Shown: one piece after another, positions 19,115 through 28,093 of the stretch
Position numbering within the stretch: the stretch's first letter is position 1
Layout: each line of letters opens with the position of its first letter
Assembly (NCBI GenBank): GCA_942491525.1
Contig: CALOBW010000002.1
Coordinates: 1-64,000 of the forward strand
Direction of reading: 5' to 3'
Origin: CAYWBU01 sp942491525
Lineage (GTDB): Bacteria; Desulfobacterota; Desulfomonilia; UBA1062
Length of the DNA stretch: 64,000 nucleotides
Program-made: the position numbers and the translations under genes
The notes under the pieces: generated by a model
The model's input: the letters and a program-made list of their open reading frames with translations, nothing else
Told to the model about the DNA's origin: nothing
The model's database searches: none

Positions 19115-19681
19115 TTATCCGATCAGCTCGCGGCCCTTCCTGAAGCCCTCTAGGTTGATGGCGCGGATCTTCTCTTTGAGCATGTCACTCAGGGCGTCTT
19201 CCCAGACCTTCTCCTCAACATCCAGCATGGCCGAGAGCGCCCCCAGCAGGACGATGTTGACACCCTTGGGGTTACCGAGCTCGGCGGCCAGACTTGAACC
19301 CTCGACAAAGGTGACGTTGGGGGTGATGGCCCTGACGGCATCCTCAATCTCTGGATACTCAACCTTGCCCTGCACAACCGAGGGCGGCGAGATGCGCAGA
19401 CGGTTGATGATGACCTTGGTGTTAGGGTTCAGAAACTCCAGGTAGCGGGCGGTCTCCAGCTCCTCAAATGAGAGCAGGATGTCGCAGCCTTCTAGCGGAA
19501 TGATGGGCGAAAAGACCTCGTCGCCGTAGCGCACGTGGCTCATGACGCTGCCGCCGCGCTGGGCCATGCCGTGAATCTCAGACTTCTTAACATCAAAACC
19601 GGCATCCATCATGACGCGCGAGAGCACGTCCGAGGCCAGGATGATACCCTGACCGCCGACTCCAGCCATTAATACGTTCAT
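19115..19681 (-). CDS. iorB: Indolepyruvate:ferredoxin oxidoreductase, beta subunit
   Basis: 188 residues, matching the 2-oxoacid:acceptor oxidoreductase gamma/beta domain ('VGGQGIILASDVLSRVMMDA', Rossmann-like; 'VKKSEIHGMAQRGGSVMSHV', the conserved substrate-side loop). It pairs with IorA to oxidise aryl pyruvates, made by transamination of aromatic amino acids, to aryl-acyl-CoA and CO2, reducing ferredoxin. The start codon overlaps the iorA stop as ATGA, implying translational coupling and equal amounts of both subunits. Cytoplasmic, oxygen sensitive. Confidence 0.93.
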   Translation of the reverse strand: MNVLMAGVGGQGIILASDVLSRVMMDAGFDVKKSEIHGMAQRGGSVMSHVRYGDEVFSPIIPLEGCDILLSFEELETARYLEFLNPNTKVIINRLRISPPSVVQGKVEYPEIEDAVRAITPNVTFVEGSSLAAELGNPKGVNIVLLGALSAMLDVEEKVWEDALSDMLKEKIRAINLEGFRKGRELIG

Positions 19682-21405
19682 TTTGCACCTCCGATTGCGT
19701 CAAATCCACACAGCTGGGAGCAGAGGTCGCAGCCGACACAGAGGTCGGTAATGGTGGCCTTGCCGTCTTTGAACTCAATTGCCGGACAGCCGATCTTCAT
19801 ACAGGCCTGGCAGCCGGTACACCTATCCTGATCAACAACCAGCTTCTTATAGGTCAGGGTCTCTGGCTTCAGCAGCACACAGGGAGCCTTGGTGATAACA
19901 ACCGCCGGACCCTCAAACTCGATCGCCTCTTTGACAATCTGCTTGGTGGCTTTGAAGTCATAGGGATCGACAGTCTTCACGAACTCGATTCCCAGGGCAC
20001 GCACCAACGGTTCGAGCTCGATCTGCGAGGTGGGCTCGCCCATGAGGGTCTTGCCGGTGCCGGGATTCTCCTGGGCGCCGGTCATGGCCGTGATGCGGTT
20101 ATCAAGAATCATGATCACGGCGGCGCCCTGGTTATAGGCCAGGTTCATGACGCCGGTCACGCCGGAGTGGAAGAAGGTTGAGTCACCCAGCACGGCGGCC
20201 AGCTTCTGCTGGCCCTTGCCGAAGGCCTTGGACATGCCGTGGGCATGGTTGATGCCGGCGCCCATGCAGAGACAGGTGTCGATGGCCGAGAGCGGCGGCA
20301 GGAAGCCCAGGGTGTAGCAGCCGATGTCGCCGGCGATGAAGCAGCCGTTGCGTTTCAGAGCGTAGAGCGAACCGCGGTGCGGGCAGCCGGGACACATTGA
20401 GGGCGGACGGGGCGGCAGATCCTGCTCAGGCACATCTACCGGCTTGATGCCGAAGACTGCATTCTTGATCAGGTCGGTGGAGTATTCGCCGCAGATGGGC
20501 AGAACATCCTTGCCGCGGCACTCAATGCCCATGGCCTTGAGCTGATCCTCAACAAAGGGATCCAGCTCCTCAATGACCCAGAGCTCGTCAACCTTGGAGG
20601 CAAACTCCTTAACCAGGTCGTGGGGCAGCGGATAGGAGAAGCCCAGCTTCAGGAAGGAAGCCTCGGGCATGGCCTCGCGGGCATACTGGAAGGCGATGCC
20701 GCTGGCGATAAAGCCGATCTTGCTATCCTTGATCTGCATGATGTTGAGCGCTGAGGTATTGGCCTTCGCGCGCAGATCCTCGAGGCGCTGCTCAATGATG
20801 GGGTGGCGGCGGCGCGCATTGGCCGGCAGCATGACCCAGTCAGCGGGGTTGCGCTCGAGGCTGGTCTCGTTGGGTTTGAGGGGCTCGTTAAGTTCAACCA
20901 CACCCATGGAGTGCGAGATACGGGTGGTGGAGCGCACCATGACCGGCACGCCGAACTCTTCGGAGAGGCGTACGCCCTCGACCATGAAATCCTTGGCCTC
21001 CTGGGATGAGGAGGGCTCCAGCATGGGCATCTTGGCGAATCTGGCATACTGACGGTTGTCCTGCTCATTCTGAGATGAGAAGAGCTGGGGGTCGTCGGCC
21101 GAGATCAGCACCAGGCCGCCTCTGAGCTGGGTGTAGGTCATGCTCATGAGCGGGTCGGCGGCCACGTTGACGCCCACATGCTTCATGACGGCCATGGTTC
21201 TGGCGCCGGCATAGGATGCACCAGAGGCCACTTCCAGGGCAACCTTCTCGTTGGGAGCCCACTCGCAGTAGACTTCGGGATGTTCCTTGGCCACAGTCTC
21301 CAGGATCTCGGTGCTGGGGGTTCCGGGATAGGCAGAAGCGACTGCGATCCCGGCCTCCAGGGCGCCCCTGGCAAAGGCCTCATTACCACTTAATATCTTC
21401 TTCAT
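19678..21405 (-). CDS. iorA: Indolepyruvate:ferredoxin oxidoreductase, alpha subunit
   Basis: 575 residues. An N-terminal pyrimidine-binding half ('MKKILSGNEAFARGALEAGI', 'SAYPGTPSTEI'), a TPP-binding half ('CPGCPHRGSLYALKR', 'GDIGCYTLG', 'GDSTFFHSGVTGVMNLAYN' with the GD...N Mg-TPP motif), and two C-terminal ferredoxin clusters: 'CTGCQACMKIGCP' and 'CVGCDLCSQLCGF'. The start is ATG 21405 with AAGGAG upstream rather than an in-frame start at 21435, which lies inside a leader hairpin. First gene of the operon. It indicates fermentation of aromatic amino acids, or ferredoxin production, in an anaerobe. Confidence 0.95.
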   Translation of the reverse strand: MKKILSGNEAFARGALEAGIAVASAYPGTPSTEILETVAKEHPEVYCEWAPNEKVALEVASGASYAGARTMAVMKHVGVNVAADPLMSMTYTQLRGGLVLISADDPQLFSSQNEQDNRQYARFAKMPMLEPSSSQEAKDFMVEGVRLSEEFGVPVMVRSTTRISHSMGVVELNEPLKPNETSLERNPADWVMLPANARRRHPIIEQRLEDLRAKANTSALNIMQIKDSKIGFIASGIAFQYAREAMPEASFLKLGFSYPLPHDLVKEFASKVDELWVIEELDPFVEDQLKAMGIECRGKDVLPICGEYSTDLIKNAVFGIKPVDVPEQDLPPRPPSMCPGCPHRGSLYALKRNGCFIAGDIGCYTLGFLPPLSAIDTCLCMGAGINHAHGMSKAFGKGQQKLAAVLGDSTFFHSGVTGVMNLAYNQGAAVIMILDNRITAMTGAQENPGTGKTLMGEPTSQIELEPLVRALGIEFVKTVDPYDFKATKQIVKEAIEFEGPAVVITKAPCVLLKPETLTYKKLVVDQDRCTGCQACMKIGCPAIEFKDGKATITDLCVGCDLCSQLCGFDAIGGAK

Positions 21406-21427
21406 AAAATCTCCTTCGGACAGACAA

Positions 21428-21454
21428 AAGGCCATGACTGCAAGTCACGGCCTT
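21428..21454 (-). promoter_or_regulatory. Leader hairpin before iorA, possible attenuator
   Basis: AAGGCCGTGACT-TGC-AGTCATGGCCTT as read on the minus strand: a 12-bp stem with a single G-T pair, followed by TTTTGT and, 15 nt later, the iorA ribosome site. It resembles an intrinsic terminator placed in the operon leader, so premature termination relieved by an unknown signal is possible. Confidence 0.55.
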
Positions 21455-21601
21455 CGGTTACTATGAATAGTATCACGAGCAATGCGATTCCCTTTTTGGC
21501 GCGCTCAGCAAACCACTAAGTGTGCGAAAAAATGAATTATCGCTCATAAACATAGCCTATTCTTACCTTATTTAAGGCTCTGTCTGTCAAGTTTTTTGTA
21601 T

Positions 21602-21635
21602 AAAAAAAGAGCCGCAGCAAAAACTGCGGCTTTTT
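21602..21635 (-). terminator. Terminator of the tetR gene (bidirectional form)
   Basis: GCCGCAG-caaaaa-CTGCGGC with TTTTT on the plus side and seven T on the minus side (AAAAAAA at 21602-21608 as written). It lies 22 nt past the TetR stop at 21657. Confidence 0.8.
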
Positions 21636-21656
21636 GCGGCGATAATATATGGACTG

Positions 21657-22331
21657 TCAGTAGCTGGCCTGCAGCAGCACATACTGCTCCTCTTCGAAGA
21701 GACCCAGGCCGTTGAAGAGCACGGCACTGACAAAGTCCGAGACTTCAGACTTGTCATCGGCCGTAAGCATCTGCATGCTGACCTCGTTCAGACCGGCCAT
21801 CAGCATGCGCGCGGTCAGCTCGGGCATGATGCGCTCGCGGAAGGTGCCGTTGCGGCGCCCCTCATTAATGATGTCGACCAGGATATTGATCAGCTCCTGA
21901 TAGTTCTCCGCCCGGTACTGGCAGACAAACTTGCTGGCAGCGTTCATCTCCACATGGATCAGCTCGGCCAGATAGGGGTCTGACTTCAGAATCGTCAGAT
22001 AGCTCAGACAGAACTTGCGCAGCTTGGCGCGCACATCCCTCTCGCCCCGGATATCGACCCTGATCTCAGATGCCATATCCCTGAAGGCCTCTTCAAAGAG
22101 CTTGATGATGATGTCATCCTTGTTCTTGAAGTAGAGATAGATGGTGCCGCTGGCCACATTGGCCTCATGGGCGATATCGATAACCTTGGCATTGTAGAAT
22201 CCCTTGTCCGCAAACACCTTGCGGGCGGCCTCCAGGATGCCCCTGTACTTCATCTCGCATTTCTCGGCCCGGGATGTTGGCCTGGTCTTACCAACAAGTG
22301 CAATATTCACATTTCTGGATGCTAGTCCCAT
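21657..22331 (-). CDS. TetR-family transcriptional regulator
   Basis: 224 residues when started at ATG 22331, which has GAGGG five bases upstream; an in-frame ATG at 22370 lacks such a site. The N-terminal helix-turn-helix is 'VIDIAHEANVASGTIYLYFK' and the KNKDDI that follows is the usual TetR end of the DNA-binding domain. The C-terminal ligand domain is not assignable to a subfamily; the length and 'FCLSYLTILKSDPYLAEL' style recall FadR/AcrR-type lipid-responsive members. It is flanked by the ior operon (same strand, downstream) and aconitase (divergent), so either could be the target. Confidence 0.88.
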   Translation of the reverse strand: MGLASRNVNIALVGKTRPTSRAEKCEMKYRGILEAARKVFADKGFYNAKVIDIAHEANVASGTIYLYFKNKDDIIIKLFEEAFRDMASEIRVDIRGERDVRAKLRKFCLSYLTILKSDPYLAELIHVEMNAASKFVCQYRAENYQELINILVDIINEGRRNGTFRERIMPELTARMLMAGLNEVSMQMLTADDKSEVSDFVSAVLFNGLGLFEEEQYVLLQASY

Positions 22332-22661
22332 TTTGCCCTCGCTTTCATTTTGTGTACCTGCCGTTAACATTTTAACATTGCAAAAGCAAGCCCCAGCCTA
22401 GCTTTGCGCCGAACTATCGGATTTATAGAGATTTTTCTCTATTTATTTCATAAATATTCGGCTATTTAGCCCTTTTTCATTAGCAAAAACAGTTAATTTT
22501 TTAACTTTTAAGACTGTAATTCAGCAGATCGAAGCCCCCGGAGGCGCCCATTGCGCATAAGTAATTGACTACCCACCCGTCAATCTTATAGAGGTAGGAG
22601 CCAAATAATGTGAATAATTGATAAGCATACGGGCCATTAGGTCCTCTATAAAGGAGATTAA
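22332..22661. other. Divergent intergenic region between tetR and aconitase
   Basis: 330 bp, AT-rich near tetR. It holds the start region of both genes and a good promoter for aconitase (see 22565). No coding frame or RNA structure recognised; an in-frame upstream tetR start is possible at 22370. Confidence 0.5.
22565..22592 (+). promoter_or_regulatory. Putative promoter of the aconitase operon
   Basis: TTGACT (22565-22570), 16-nt spacer, TATAGA (22587-22592). It would give a leader of about 60 nt to the ATG at 22662, whose ribosome site AAGGAG lies at 22651-22656. Confidence 0.55.
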
Positions 22662-24578
22662 ATGTCTAGAACACTGACCCAGAAAATTATCGACGCCCAC
22701 AAGGTCGCGGAGACCGAGAACGAGTACGCCATCCGCATCGACCAGACCCTGACCCAGGACGCCACCGGAACCATGGCCTACCTGGAGTTCGAGGCCATCG
22801 GCCTGGATCGCGTGCGCACCGAGCTCTCCGTCAGCTACGTCGACCACAACACCCTGCAGTCCGGCTTTGAAAACGCCGACGACCACCGCTTCCTGCAGGA
22901 TATCGCCAAGAAGTACGGCCTGAAGTTCTCACGCCCTGGCAACGGCATCTGCCACCAGGTTCATTTGGAGCGTTTCGGCGTGCCCGGCAAGACCCTGCTG
23001 GGCTCCGACTCCCACACCCCCACCGGCGGCGGCATCGGCATGATCGCCATCGGCGCCGGCGGCCTGGACGTGGCAGCCGCCATGGCCGGCATGCCCTTCA
23101 ACATTCCCAAACCCAGAGTTGTGGGCGTCAAACTTTCCGGCCAGCTGCAGCCCTGGGTCAGCGCCAAGGATGTCATCCTGGAAGTGCTGCGCATCTGCAC
23201 CGTCAAGGGCGGCGTCGGCAAGATCTTTGAATACTGCGGCGAGGGCATCAAATCCTTAAGCGTTCCCGAACGCGCCACCATCACCAACATGGGCGCCGAG
23301 CTGGGCGCGACCACCTCGGTCTTCCCCTCCGACGAGATCACCAGAGAGTTCCTGGTGGCCCAGGAGCGCGCAGGCGACTGGACCGAGCTGCTGGCCGACG
23401 AGGGCTGCGCTTACGACGAGGTTATCGAGATCGACCTGAGCCAGCTGGAGCCCATGGCCGCCTGCCCCCACATGCCCGACGTGATCAAGAAGATCAGCGA
23501 GCTGGAGGGCATGAAGGTTGACCAGTCCCTGATCGGCTCCTGCACCAACTCCTCACTCAAGGACCTGACCCTGGTGGCCGACGTCCTCAAAGACCACAAG
23601 GTCAATAGCGAAACCAGCCTGGGCATCGCCCCCGGCTCCAAGCAGGTCATGCAGATGCTGGCCGAAAACGGCAAGCTGACCCACATCATCGCCGCCGGCG
23701 CCCGCATCCTGGAGAGCGCCTGCGGACCCTGCATCGGCATGGGCCAGTCGCCCAAGACCGACGCCGTCTCCGTCAGAACCTTCAACCGCAACTTCAAGGG
23801 CCGCTCAGGCACCGCCTCCGCCGGCGTCTACCTGGTCAGCCCCGAGGTGGCCGTGGCCGCCGCGGTCAAGGGCTGCTTCACCGATCCGCGCAAACTGGGC
23901 GACTACCCCAAATTTGAAGCTCCCGCAAAGTTCTCAATCGATGACTCCATGGTGCTGGAGCCCGCTGCAGACGGCAGCGCTGTCGAGATCACCCGCGGCC
24001 CCAACATCAAGCCGCTGCCCATCAGTGAACCCCTGGCTGATGCAGTAGAGGTTAAGACCCTGCTTAAGCTGGCAGACAACATCACCACCGATGACATCAT
24101 GCCGGCCGGCGCCAAGATCCTACCGCTGAGATCCAACATCGAGGCCATCAGTGAATATGTCTTCGCTGGGATCGATGCCGACTTCGCCAAAAACGCCAAG
24201 GCCGCCGACAAGGGCTGCATCGTGGGCCGCGAAAACTACGGCCAGGGTTCATCCCGCGAGCACGCCGCCCTGGCCCCCATGTACCTGGGCGTCAAGGCCG
24301 TGCTGGTGCAGTCGTTCGCCCGCATCCACCGCGGCAACCTGATCAACTTCGGCATCGTGCCCGTCATCATCGACGACGCATCCTACGCCGCCGTTGAACA
24401 GGGCGAAAACATCAAGCTTGAAAACATCCACGCCGCCGTCAAGGGCGAGGGCAAGCTCAAGGCCGTGACCGCCTCCGGCAAGGAGCTCAACTGCGAAATC
24501 AACCTGAGTGAGCGCGAAGCCGAGATCCTGCTGGCCGGCGGCCTATTAAACTTCATCAAGAACCAGGTGGGCGCCTAA
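22662..24578 (+). CDS. Aconitate hydratase
   Basis: 638 residues, the compact single-chain aconitase of many anaerobes, with LeuC-like and LeuD-like parts fused. It interconverts citrate, cis-aconitate and isocitrate using a [4Fe-4S] cluster. Cluster ligands are C294 in 'LIGSCTNSS' and C354/C357 in 'ACGPCIGMG'; 'LGSDSHTPTGGGIGMIAIGA' is the substrate Ser/Asp loop. The swivel domain begins about 470 and carries 'VGRENYGQGSSREHAALAP' with the catalytic Ser-Arg. The stop overlaps the gltX start (TAATG), linking 2-oxoglutarate/glutamate supply to glutamate charging. It could be labelled acnA; the symbol is left open because this subfamily is named variously. Confidence 0.94.
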   Translation: MSRTLTQKIIDAHKVAETENEYAIRIDQTLTQDATGTMAYLEFEAIGLDRVRTELSVSYVDHNTLQSGFENADDHRFLQDIAKKYGLKFSRPGNGICHQVHLERFGVPGKTLLGSDSHTPTGGGIGMIAIGAGGLDVAAAMAGMPFNIPKPRVVGVKLSGQLQPWVSAKDVILEVLRICTVKGGVGKIFEYCGEGIKSLSVPERATITNMGAELGATTSVFPSDEITREFLVAQERAGDWTELLADEGCAYDEVIEIDLSQLEPMAACPHMPDVIKKISELEGMKVDQSLIGSCTNSSLKDLTLVADVLKDHKVNSETSLGIAPGSKQVMQMLAENGKLTHIIAAGARILESACGPCIGMGQSPKTDAVSVRTFNRNFKGRSGTASAGVYLVSPEVAVAAAVKGCFTDPRKLGDYPKFEAPAKFSIDDSMVLEPAADGSAVEITRGPNIKPLPISEPLADAVEVKTLLKLADNITTDDIMPAGAKILPLRSNIEAISEYVFAGIDADFAKNAKAADKGCIVGRENYGQGSSREHAALAPMYLGVKAVLVQSFARIHRGNLINFGIVPVIIDDASYAAVEQGENIKLENIHAAVKGEGKLKAVTASGKELNCEINLSEREAEILLAGGLLNFIKNQVGA

Positions 24579-25966
24579 TGGAGATCAGAACACGTTTTGC
24601 CCCGTCACCGACGGGTTACCTGCATATCGGCGGTGCCCGCACCGCCCTCTTCTCCTGGCTCTACGCCAAGCACACCGGCGGCAAGTTTGTCCTGCGCATT
24701 GAGGACACCGACGCCCAGCGCTCGACCGACGAGTCGACCCAGCAGATTCTGGACGCCATGACCTGGCTCGGCCTGGACTGGGACGAAGGCCCCTTCTACC
24801 AGACCCAGCGTTTCGACCTCTACCGCGAGCAGATGCAGAAGCTGCTCGACGAGAACAAGGCCTACTACTGCGAGTGTTCGCCCGAGCTGCTGGATGAGAA
24901 GCGCCAAAAGGCCCAGGCCGAAAAGCGCAAGTTCATCTATGACGGAACCTGCCGCCACAAGAAGCTCGGCCCCGGACCGGGCCGCGTGGTGCGTTTCGCC
25001 TCGCCCCAGCAGGGCACGACCTCCTTTGACGACCTGATCCGCGGCCGCATGACCGTCAACAACGAGGAGATGGATGACCTGATCATCTGGCGCTCGGATG
25101 ACACCCCCACCTACAACTTCACGGTGGTGGTGGACGACGCCAGCATGCAGATCAACCACATCATCCGCGGCGACGACCACGTCAACAACACCTACCGCCA
25201 GATCCCGATCTTCGAGGCCCTGGGCTATGAGCTGCCCAAGTTCGCCCACGTGCCCATGATCCTGGGCAGCGACAAGGCTAGGCTTTCAAAACGCCACGGC
25301 GCTACATCCGTCATGGTCTACCAGGAGATGGGCTACCTGCCCGAGGCGGTTGTCAACTACCTGGTGCGCCTCTCCTGGTCCCACGGCGACCAGGAGATCT
25401 TCAGCATGCAGCAGCTGATCGACCTCTTCGACGTGCATGACGTGGGCAAGTCCGCCGCCGTCTTCAACCCCGAGAAGATGCTCTGGCTCAACCACCACTA
25501 CATCATGGAGGGTGACCCCCAGCGCCTGGCCGAGTTATTCGTACCCTTCATCGAGCAGCGCGGCTGGGACGTGCCCGACCTGGACTACATCGCCCGGGTG
25601 GTCGTCGACTGCCGCGCACGCACCAAGACCTTTATCGAGCTGGCCGACTTCGCCGACTTCTACTTCCATGAGCCCGAGGGCGACGCCGACTTGAAAGCCA
25701 AGTTCCTGACCGCCGAGAGCGCGCCGCTCTTCAGCGACCTGATCGATACCCTTAATGGTTGCGGCGTAAGCGACCATGAGAAGTGCGAGGCGGCCCTCAA
25801 TGAGCTGATCGCCAAGCATGACCTCAAGTTCGGCAAGCTGGCCCAGCCCATGCGCGTGGCCCTGACCGGCAAAAAGGTCTCGCCCGGCATCTTTGAGGTT
25901 ATGGCCACCCTGGGCCAGGAAAGAGTTATCGCCAGACTTGAAAAAGCGCTGGCTGAGATGAACTAG
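24578..25966 (+). CDS. gltX: Glutamyl-tRNA synthetase
   Basis: 462 residues, complete class Ic synthetase. The ATP-site motif HIGG sits in 'PTGYLHIGGARTALF' (about residue 16) and the KMSKS equivalent is 'KARLSKRHG' (about 233). A zinc-site-like CxC...C is seen in 'YYCECSPELL' and 'GTCRHK'. The C-terminal helical anticodon-binding region is normal length. It attaches Glu to tRNA-Glu, and possibly to tRNA-Gln if the organism uses amidotransferase, which cannot be judged here. Translationally coupled to aconitase and 11 nt before the ECF S-component gene. Confidence 0.96.
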   Translation: MEIRTRFAPSPTGYLHIGGARTALFSWLYAKHTGGKFVLRIEDTDAQRSTDESTQQILDAMTWLGLDWDEGPFYQTQRFDLYREQMQKLLDENKAYYCECSPELLDEKRQKAQAEKRKFIYDGTCRHKKLGPGPGRVVRFASPQQGTTSFDDLIRGRMTVNNEEMDDLIIWRSDDTPTYNFTVVVDDASMQINHIIRGDDHVNNTYRQIPIFEALGYELPKFAHVPMILGSDKARLSKRHGATSVMVYQEMGYLPEAVVNYLVRLSWSHGDQEIFSMQQLIDLFDVHDVGKSAAVFNPEKMLWLNHHYIMEGDPQRLAELFVPFIEQRGWDVPDLDYIARVVVDCRARTKTFIELADFADFYFHEPEGDADLKAKFLTAESAPLFSDLIDTLNGCGVSDHEKCEAALNELIAKHDLKFGKLAQPMRVALTGKKVSPGIFEVMATLGQERVIARLEKALAEMN

Positions 25967-25977
25967 AGGAGATTCAG

Positions 25978-26481
25978 ATGAAAAACAGAGATTTTGCACT
26001 GCTGGCCCTATTCATGGCCCTGGTCTGCGTGGCCACCATGATCATTAAGATTCCGATCCCCCAGACCAACGGCTACATGAACCTGGGCGACAGCATGGTG
26101 CTGCTCTCAGCCATGTTCTTCGGCCCCATCGGCGGCTTCCTGGCCGGCGGCATCGGCTCGGCATTGGCTGACGTCTTCGGCGGCTATGCCCAGTGGGCGC
26201 CCTGGACCCTGGTCATCAAGGGGCTGGAAGCTGCCGCAGCCGGCGCCCTCTTCCCGCTGATGAAGGCCGCCAAGGGCAAGGTCTCCCCGGGCCTGGTCGC
26301 CTGCTACATCGTGGCCACCGCCATCATGGTCAGCGGCTACTTCATCGCCGGCAGCATCATGTATGACCAGAAGGCCGCCCTGGCCGAGATCCCGGCCAAC
26401 CTGATCCAGGCCGGCGGCAGCATTGTACTGGCCACCCTGCTCTATCCAGTCTTCTACCGGATCGTAAAGGTCAATGGCTGA
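25978..26481 (+). CDS. ECF transporter substrate-binding (S) component, DUF1393-like
   Basis: 167 residues with about five hydrophobic helices. 'TNGYMNLGDSMVLLSAMFFG', 'GGFLAGGIGSALADVFGGYA' and 'WAPWTLVIKGLEAAAAGAL' match the vitamin/precursor S-component family often labelled ECF-ribofla_trS (DUF1393). It captures a small vitamin-like substrate in the membrane and needs an ECF T/A module; an ECF-type ATPase lies at 38739-39527 of this window, while no T subunit is seen. Substrate unknown. The end overlaps the next gene by 8 nt. Confidence 0.85.
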   Translation: MKNRDFALLALFMALVCVATMIIKIPIPQTNGYMNLGDSMVLLSAMFFGPIGGFLAGGIGSALADVFGGYAQWAPWTLVIKGLEAAAAGALFPLMKAAKGKVSPGLVACYIVATAIMVSGYFIAGSIMYDQKAALAEIPANLIQAGGSIVLATLLYPVFYRIVKVNG

Positions 26482-27088
26482 AATTAAACAGATTGTCAGC
26501 AAGGCGGATGTCCTGCTGAGCTACATCATCAGCGAAGGCGGCGATGCCATTCTGGTTGACCCGCCCGCTGATATTGCTGCACACCTCGATGACGGCCTCA
26601 ATATCAAGGCCGTCATCAACACCCACACCCATCCCGACCACACCCGGGGCAACCGCCATTTCAAAGGCCTGGTTCAGGCCCACCAGGCCGAAGCCACCTG
26701 GCTGATGCGCCTGCTGAACGGCGCCATCGACATCGCCAAGGGCAGCTGCCCGACCCGCATCCGCTACAACCTGCATGACGGCGACACGCTCAAACTGGGA
26801 GAGACCGAGATAAAGGTCATCCACACCCCCGGCCACTCCCCCGGCGGCATCTGCCTCTACTGGCCCGGCAACCTGATCAGCGGCGACACCCTCTTCGCCG
26901 GCAACATCGGCGCCACCCACTTTCCGGGCGGCTCTATGGAAGACATGAAAACCAGCCTGGACAAACTTTTCCAGTTGCCCGATGAGACCACGATCTGGCC
27001 GGGACACTACTATAGTGAGCGCTACTCCTGCAGGATGCTGGAGAATAGACGGGCTGTGGGGATGATGCTGCAGAAGATGGAAGATTAA
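26474..27088 (+). CDS. Metallo-beta-lactamase-fold hydrolase
   Basis: 204 residues, glyoxalase II-like. Metal ligands: 'HTHPDH' (51-56), 'HTPGHSPGG' (about 116), 'SGDTLFAGNIGATHF' (Asp) and a final 'WPGHYYSE' (His). Such small single-domain enzymes hydrolyse thioesters, lactones or other esters; the true substrate cannot be read from sequence. The overlap with the S-component gene implies co-translation, so a role in the same vitamin route is possible but unproven. Confidence 0.88.
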   Translation: MAEIKQIVSKADVLLSYIISEGGDAILVDPPADIAAHLDDGLNIKAVINTHTHPDHTRGNRHFKGLVQAHQAEATWLMRLLNGAIDIAKGSCPTRIRYNLHDGDTLKLGETEIKVIHTPGHSPGGICLYWPGNLISGDTLFAGNIGATHFPGGSMEDMKTSLDKLFQLPDETTIWPGHYYSERYSCRMLENRRAVGMMLQKMED

Positions 27089-27149
27089 ACCCAGCCATAG
27101 CTTTTATTCTCCATACCTCATATTATATTGCACTATTGAGGAGGCGGAA

Positions 27150-27965
27150 ATGATCGACTACATTCAGCAGCTTCACCCGGTCAGCCAGGCGTTTTTCGCC
27201 ACCCTCTTCACCTGGGCTGTCACCGCGGCCGGCGCGGCGCTGGTCTTCTGCACAAAAACCGTGAATCAAAAGCTGATGGACTCCATGCTGGGCTTTGCGG
27301 CCGGAGTCATGATCGCGGCCAGCTTCTGGTCTCTGCTGGCACCCGGCATCCAGATGGCCGAAAACCTGGGCCATACCCCCTGGCTAACGGCCGTGATCGG
27401 CTTCATGAGCGGCGGCATCTTCATGCGCCTGACCGACCGCTTCCTGCCGCACCTGCACCCGGGCCTGAGCTCAGATAACGCCGAGGGCATCAAGACCTCC
27501 TGGCAGCGCAGCACCCTGCTGGTGCTGGCCATCACCCTGCACAACATTCCCGAAGGGCTGGCCGTGGGCGTGGCCTTCGGAGCCGTGGCCGCCGGCCTGC
27601 CCTCGGCCACCCTCGGCGGCGCCATCGCCCTGGCCATCGGCATCGGCATCCAGAACTTCCCCGAAGGCACTGCGGTCTCCATGCCGCTCAGACGCGAGGG
27701 GCTGAGCAAGAAGAAGAGCTTCCTGATGGGTCAGGCCTCCGGCGCGGTTGAGCCCGTCGCGGGCGTGCTGGGCGCACTCTTTGTACTCAAGATGCAGCAC
27801 ATCCTGCCCTACGCCCTCTGCTTTGCCGCCGGCGCCATGATCTTCGTGGTGGTGGAGGAGCTGATTCCCGAATCCCAGCGCGAACCCCAGAACATCGATC
27901 TGGTGACCATGGCCACCATGACCGGCTTCTCGGTCATGATGATCCTGGATGTGGCGCTCGGATAG
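27150..27965 (+). CDS. ZIP-family divalent metal transporter
   Basis: 271 residues, about eight membrane helices. The metal path motifs are 'TLHNIPEGLAVGVAFGA' and 'IGIQNFPEGTAVSMPLR', with 'GAVEPVAGVLGALF' and 'VVEELIPESQ' as in the ZupT/GufA branch. It imports zinc or other divalent cations across the inner membrane. The ATG follows AGGAGG with good spacing; the gene sits 61 nt after the hydrolase and may share its transcript. The usual His-rich cytosolic loop is short ('FLPHLHPGLSSD'). Confidence 0.92.
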   Translation: MIDYIQQLHPVSQAFFATLFTWAVTAAGAALVFCTKTVNQKLMDSMLGFAAGVMIAASFWSLLAPGIQMAENLGHTPWLTAVIGFMSGGIFMRLTDRFLPHLHPGLSSDNAEGIKTSWQRSTLLVLAITLHNIPEGLAVGVAFGAVAAGLPSATLGGAIALAIGIGIQNFPEGTAVSMPLRREGLSKKKSFLMGQASGAVEPVAGVLGALFVLKMQHILPYALCFAAGAMIFVVVEELIPESQREPQNIDLVTMATMTGFSVMMILDVALG

Positions 27966-28029
27966 GCAGCAAGTGCGTCAGCCCGCAGTAACAATATATT
28001 ATTAATTAGGCATTGCGCCTGAATCCGTG

Positions 28030-28035
28030 TATAAT
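28030..28035 (+). promoter_or_regulatory. Consensus -10 box before the methyltransferase gene
   Basis: TATAAT with no clear -35 at 16-18 nt upstream. About 58 nt before the ATG at 28094. Suggests separate transcription from the ZIP gene. Confidence 0.4.
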
Positions 28036-28093
28036 GCAGGCCTTCACGCAGTAAATCCATCGTATGCTGCAACGCTTAAACCCAAGGAATAAT

